From Kofleriaceae bacterium (GTDB lineage Bacteria; Myxococcota_A; Polyangia; Haliangiales; Haliangiaceae), in contig JAGPCO010000044.1 of NCBI GenBank assembly GCA_018058095.1, forward strand, positions 1 to 53,088: DNA of 53,088 nt, written 5' to 3'. Positions 50,326-53,088 of the stretch are shown here, one piece after another. Within the stretch, counting starts at the first letter, position 1, and every line of letters starts with the position of its first letter. The notes under the pieces are model-generated. The model saw only the letters and a program-made list of their open reading frames with translations. It was not told the origin of the DNA and made no database searches. The translations under genes were made by a program, and so were the position numbers.

Positions 50326-50898
50326 TCACGACCGCGGCGCCGCGCCTTGCGGCGCGTCGGCGGGCAGGCTGGCCACCACCTGGGAGACCCGCTCGGCGAA
50401 GCGCGTGTTGCTGAAGGACCACACCGTGCCGGGCTGGCCAGGGCCGTACAGGTTTGGCGCCAGGCCGTGGTACCGGAGCGGCTGGTAGTTGCTGGTGCGC
50501 GCGCCCGTCGGGGCGCGGCCGAACCAGCGGCTGAGCCCGACCGCGGTCACCACCGCCAGGCCGAGGGCGATGAGGCCGAACAGCGGGGGCGTGAGCCCGG
50601 CGCGGAGTGCCATCAGCGAGAACATCACCGCGCACAGCGAGGCGAACCACCACATCAGCCACCACACGACCTTGGCGGCCCGGCCGAGGGTGCGGCGATG
50701 CGCCGTCGGCGCACAGCCGGGGCAGAACGGCACGTTGGCCGTCGCCCGCTGCTCGGCGCCGCCGGCCAGGAGGTAGATCGTGTAGCGGACGTCGAGCGCC
50801 GTCAGCCGCAGGTCGTCGATGCCGCCGCAGTTGCAGCACAGGTCGGCCGGGAAGCGGAAGTCGGCGCGGAGCGGGATCTGGACCTCGTGCCATCGCAT
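50326..50898 (-). CDS. Small membrane protein with CxxC zinc-ribbon-like motifs
   Basis: 190 residues. Early CCNCGG and CPGC pairs (LCCNCGGI, PFCPGCAPT) suggest a treble-clef or zinc-ribbon fold, then two membrane spans (VVWWLMWWFASLCAVMFSLMAL and PPLFGLIALGLAVVTAVGLS). A C-terminal soluble tail of about 55 residues follows. Function unknown. ATG 50898 is chosen; GTG 50919 is an alternative. Convergent with the PhoD-like gene. Confidence 0.75.
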   Translation of the reverse strand: MRWHEVQIPLRADFRFPADLCCNCGGIDDLRLTALDVRYTIYLLAGGAEQRATANVPFCPGCAPTAHRRTLGRAAKVVWWLMWWFASLCAVMFSLMALRAGLTPPLFGLIALGLAVVTAVGLSRWFGRAPTGARTSNYQPLRYHGLAPNLYGPGQPGTVWSFSNTRFAERVSQVVASLPADAPQGAAPRS

Positions 50899-50928
50899 GG
50901 GGTGGGGCCTCACGTGCACGATCGCACG

Positions 50929-51894
50929 TCAGCGCTGGTACGGGCGGAGTTCCTCGGGGTGACGTTGCAGGTACGCCAGCAGGTGGCGCCGCTTCTCGAC
51001 GCCGCGGGTGGTGCGATCGGCGCCGCTGCCGTCGGCGCCGGCGCTGGCCGGGAACCAGTCGGGGCGATGGGCGGCGACCCGCTCGAAGATGCCGCGCCAG
51101 CGCATCTTGACGGTGTCGGGCGACAGGCCGAGCTCGTCGGCGCAGGCGGCGTCGGACCGGTTGCGCAGCGCCAGCAGCAGCAGGTCCTGCTCGCCGGGGC
51201 TGAAGTGAAATCGCGGGGCGTGGTCGCGGAAGAACAGCACCGCCTGCAGGCTGGTCGGTCGACGCTGCGCCTGCTGGCGCGACATGCCGTGCAGGTAGCG
51301 CCGCTCGGCCGGCGTGGCCTGGCGTGACGCCACCGGCGCCGCGACCAGGCGGGGTAGCCCCGACGCGCGCGCCATGAGCGACAGGTCGCGGCCGACGACC
51401 TCGCGCACGGCGAGCCGCAGCTTCCAGCCGTCGAGCCAGCCGCGCAGCGACTCGATGAGCAGGGGCGCCCAGCGGACCAGGCCGAGCACGGACCAGTCGG
51501 GCTCGGCGCAGGCGAAGTCGAGGCCGAGCGCGTTGACGCCGGGGCCGGCGTTGGCGACGGCCTGGCCGGCGCGATCGAGCAGCACCGGCGTGCCGGCCAG
51601 CTCGGACGCGACCACCCGGTGCGCCAGCCCGGGCTGAAACCCGGCCACGATGGCGTCGGCGTGGGTGTCGGGCACGAAGCCGCCCGAGGCGACCAGGCGG
51701 ATGCGACGGGCCGCCGGCTGGCTGTCGTCCTCGAACACGTACAGCTCGAGGCGGCGCGCGTGGATCACCTCGCGCCACCAGCGCGGCAGCTCGGCCAGCA
51801 CGTCGGCGCCGTACAGGCCGCGGCTGCCGGTGGCGACCAGGGCGTGGGCCTGGGCCAGATCGGCCGGGCGCGCGAGGCGGACGTGCAGGGCCAT
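50929..51894 (-). CDS. LuxR-type HTH transcriptional regulator
   Basis: 321 residues. The N-terminal sensor (about 1-200) has no recognised family and resembles GAF/PAS-like folds only loosely. The C-terminal HTH (about 235-300) reads FSPGEQDLLLLALRNRSDAACADELGLSPDTVKMRWRGIFERV, a LuxR/FixJ-type effector with EQ and SPDTVK hallmarks. No phosphorylatable receiver. Its target may be the divergent Ig-like lipoprotein or the adjacent small membrane protein. Start ATG 51894 is chosen; no clear -10 at the usual spacing. Confidence 0.85.
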   Translation of the reverse strand: MALHVRLARPADLAQAHALVATGSRGLYGADVLAELPRWWREVIHARRLELYVFEDDSQPAARRIRLVASGGFVPDTHADAIVAGFQPGLAHRVVASELAGTPVLLDRAGQAVANAGPGVNALGLDFACAEPDWSVLGLVRWAPLLIESLRGWLDGWKLRLAVREVVGRDLSLMARASGLPRLVAAPVASRQATPAERRYLHGMSRQQAQRRPTSLQAVLFFRDHAPRFHFSPGEQDLLLLALRNRSDAACADELGLSPDTVKMRWRGIFERVAAHRPDWFPASAGADGSGADRTTRGVEKRRHLLAYLQRHPEELRPYQR

Positions 51895-51948
51895 GACCAG
51901 GAGAGGATCTACCCTTTTTGGGGACTGGTGAGCACACCGAGCCGCGCC

Positions 51949-51954
51949 TAGCGT
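51949..51954 (+). promoter_or_regulatory. Putative -10 hexamer TAGCGT for Ig-like lipoprotein
   Basis: TAGCGT ends 7 nt before the ATG at 51961. Confidence 0.5.
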
Positions 51955-51960
51955 TCGGGC

Positions 51961-53088
51961 ATGCGTAGTCCCCGTGCCCTGCCGACGGTCCTGCTCGTGA
52001 TGATGGTGGTGGCGCTGACCGGCTGTCCGGACGGTTGCCCGGGTGGAGGCGGGGGTGGGGTGGACGCGGCGGGGGGCGGGGGCGTCGACGCTGGCGCCTC
52101 CGCCCAGGTGTTGGTCGGGCCGATGGACGTGACGGTGACCGCGCCGGATGCGGCGACGTTCACGGCCGAGGTCACGGGCACGCCGCCGCTCGCGGTGACC
52201 TGGCAACGCAGCCCCGACCTGTCGAGCTGGACCGACGTGGCGACCGCGCTCCTCGGCGCGCCGGGCAGCACGACGTTCACCCTCGATCCGACCGGCGTGG
52301 CCGACGATGGCGCACACGTGCGGGTGGTGGTGCGCGGCGCGGTCGACGCCGCCGGGGTGGAGTCGGCGCCGGCGACGCTGACGGTGCTGGTGCCCACGGC
52401 GCCGCCGATGCTGACCGCCGACGTGCACGACGTCGCGGTGGCCGAGGGCGCGACCGCGACGTTCGCCGCCACCTTCACCGGCGGCGCGCTCGGCTACCAG
52501 TGGGAGCAGTCGGGCGCCAGTGGTCCGTTCGGCCCGCTGCCCGGCGAGGTGGCGCCGACCCTGGTCCTGCCGGCGGTGACCGCGTCCATGAACGGGCGGC
52601 GCTACCGGGTGACGGCGACCAACGCGCTCGGCATGGTCACCAGCCGGGACGCCCGGCTCACCGTGTTCCCGACCGGCACCCTGGCCACGGTGTACGCCCA
52701 GCATGGTCCGCCCAACATCGTGGTCGAGCACGCGTCGCTCGCGACCGGGACCGACACCGGGGTCATCGCCACCGCCGATCTGACGGCCGGCACCTTCGGC
52801 GGCCGCGCCGATGCCCTCGGCAACCCGGGCACGAACCGCTTCGCCTACGCCGGGCTCTTGCGCGCGCTGATCTTCGTCAACACGACCGGCGCACCAGTCA
52901 CGATCCCGTCCGGCGGCCTTCGCCTGACGGTCACGGGGGCCTACACCCACGCGGCCGCGCCTGGCGGTCCGGGCACGAGCGCCCACATCCAGGCCCACCT
53001 GGGCGCGACGATCAACGATGGGCTCGCCTCGACGCTGACTTCGGCGGCCGCGCTCCATCAGTGGGCGCGCTCCTACGACCAGGCCGGC
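51961..53088 (+). CDS. Ig-like-domain lipoprotein (3' end outside window)
   Basis: 376 codons to the window edge without a stop. The signal MRSPRALPTVLLVMMVVALTGC has lipobox Cys22, then a Gly/Asp-rich spacer. Two Ig-like beta-sandwich modules follow: VTVTAPDAATFTAEVTGTPPLAVTWQRSPDLSSW and VAVAEGATATFAATFTGGALGYQWEQSG, with late NGRRYRVTATNALG typical of I-set/Ig-like domains. A third part (about 250 onward: IVVEHASLATGTDTG, NRFAYAGLLRALIFVNTTGAPV) is unrecognised. Predicted leaderless start. Exported surface protein; role unknown. Confidence 0.82.
   Translation, partial: MRSPRALPTVLLVMMVVALTGCPDGCPGGGGGGVDAAGGGGVDAGASAQVLVGPMDVTVTAPDAATFTAEVTGTPPLAVTWQRSPDLSSWTDVATALLGAPGSTTFTLDPTGVADDGAHVRVVVRGAVDAAGVESAPATLTVLVPTAPPMLTADVHDVAVAEGATATFAATFTGGALGYQWEQSGASGPFGPLPGEVAPTLVLPAVTASMNGRRYRVTATNALGMVTSRDARLTVFPTGTLATVYAQHGPPNIVVEHASLATGTDTGVIATADLTAGTFGGRADALGNPGTNRFAYAGLLRALIFVNTTGAPVTIPSGGLRLTVTGAYTHAAAPGGPGTSAHIQAHLGATINDGLASTLTSAAALHQWARSYDQAG

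Overview
The window is very GC-rich (roughly 70% by eye), with third codon positions almost all G or C and gene-dense on both strands. Many predicted lipoproteins, FHA-domain proteins, ECF sigma/anti-sigma pairs, two dynamin-like GTPases, an LA_2272-type repeat protein, metzincins and a PAS-rich hybrid histidine kinase point to a myxobacterium-like bacterium (Myxococcota, perhaps near Haliangium/Kofleriaceae). That placement is inference from gene content; no rRNA or tRNA gene was seen.

Layout. 1-220: the tail of an alanine/threonine repeat protein, coupled to a DinG/YoaA-type helicase and plsY; folK and an FAH-family hydrolase converge on them. 4.3-7.4 kb: a large FHA/TolA-like-repeat/membrane protein and a CheY-like receiver. 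7.5-10 kb: a Cys-rich lipoprotein, a flippase-like membrane protein and a small membrane protein that ends at a dispersed repeat. 10.2-16 kb: ArsR/AHSA1 pair, Uma2 nuclease-fold protein, small FHA protein, acidic protein, M48 metalloprotease and a dynamin-like GTPase. 16-23 kb: SGNH hydrolase, secreted protein, hybrid histidine kinase, dodecin with a small lipoprotein, ferritin-like lipoprotein. 23.5-26.7 kb: LA_2272-type protein divergent from an ECF sigma/anti-sigma operon. 26.8-35.9 kb: hypothetical and lipoprotein genes, a TPR-dynamin fusion, and an esterase homologue lacking its serine. 35.9-41.4 kb: two metzincin paralogues bracketing rnhB, a small mobile-like element and gene remnants. 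41.5-53 kb: repeats, YebC, a MmyB-type regulator with its operator and target, a radical SAM fusion, a second ECF/anti-sigma pair, a truncated LamG protein, a PhoD-like phosphatase, a LuxR-type regulator and an Ig-like lipoprotein running off the end.

Three things stand out. (1) A roughly 590-bp element at 38645-39230: a four-helix-bundle (23S-IVS/bAvd family) gene between about 110-bp inverted ends. Two partial copies occur at 9974-10113 and 16031-16136, and one of them keeps the 3' tip of the gene. (2) Nineteen genes have a TANNNT hexamer ending 6-9 nt before the start codon, which suggests widespread leaderless transcription. (3) The hybrid kinase has a predicted leaderless start at 18181 followed by an in-frame amber codon inside a perfect 13-bp hairpin. 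Further points are lost catalytic or ligand residues (esterase Ser to Gly; helicase Fe-S Cys to Arg), an M48-dynamin gene pair, and two small lipoprotein genes overlapping neighbouring genes.
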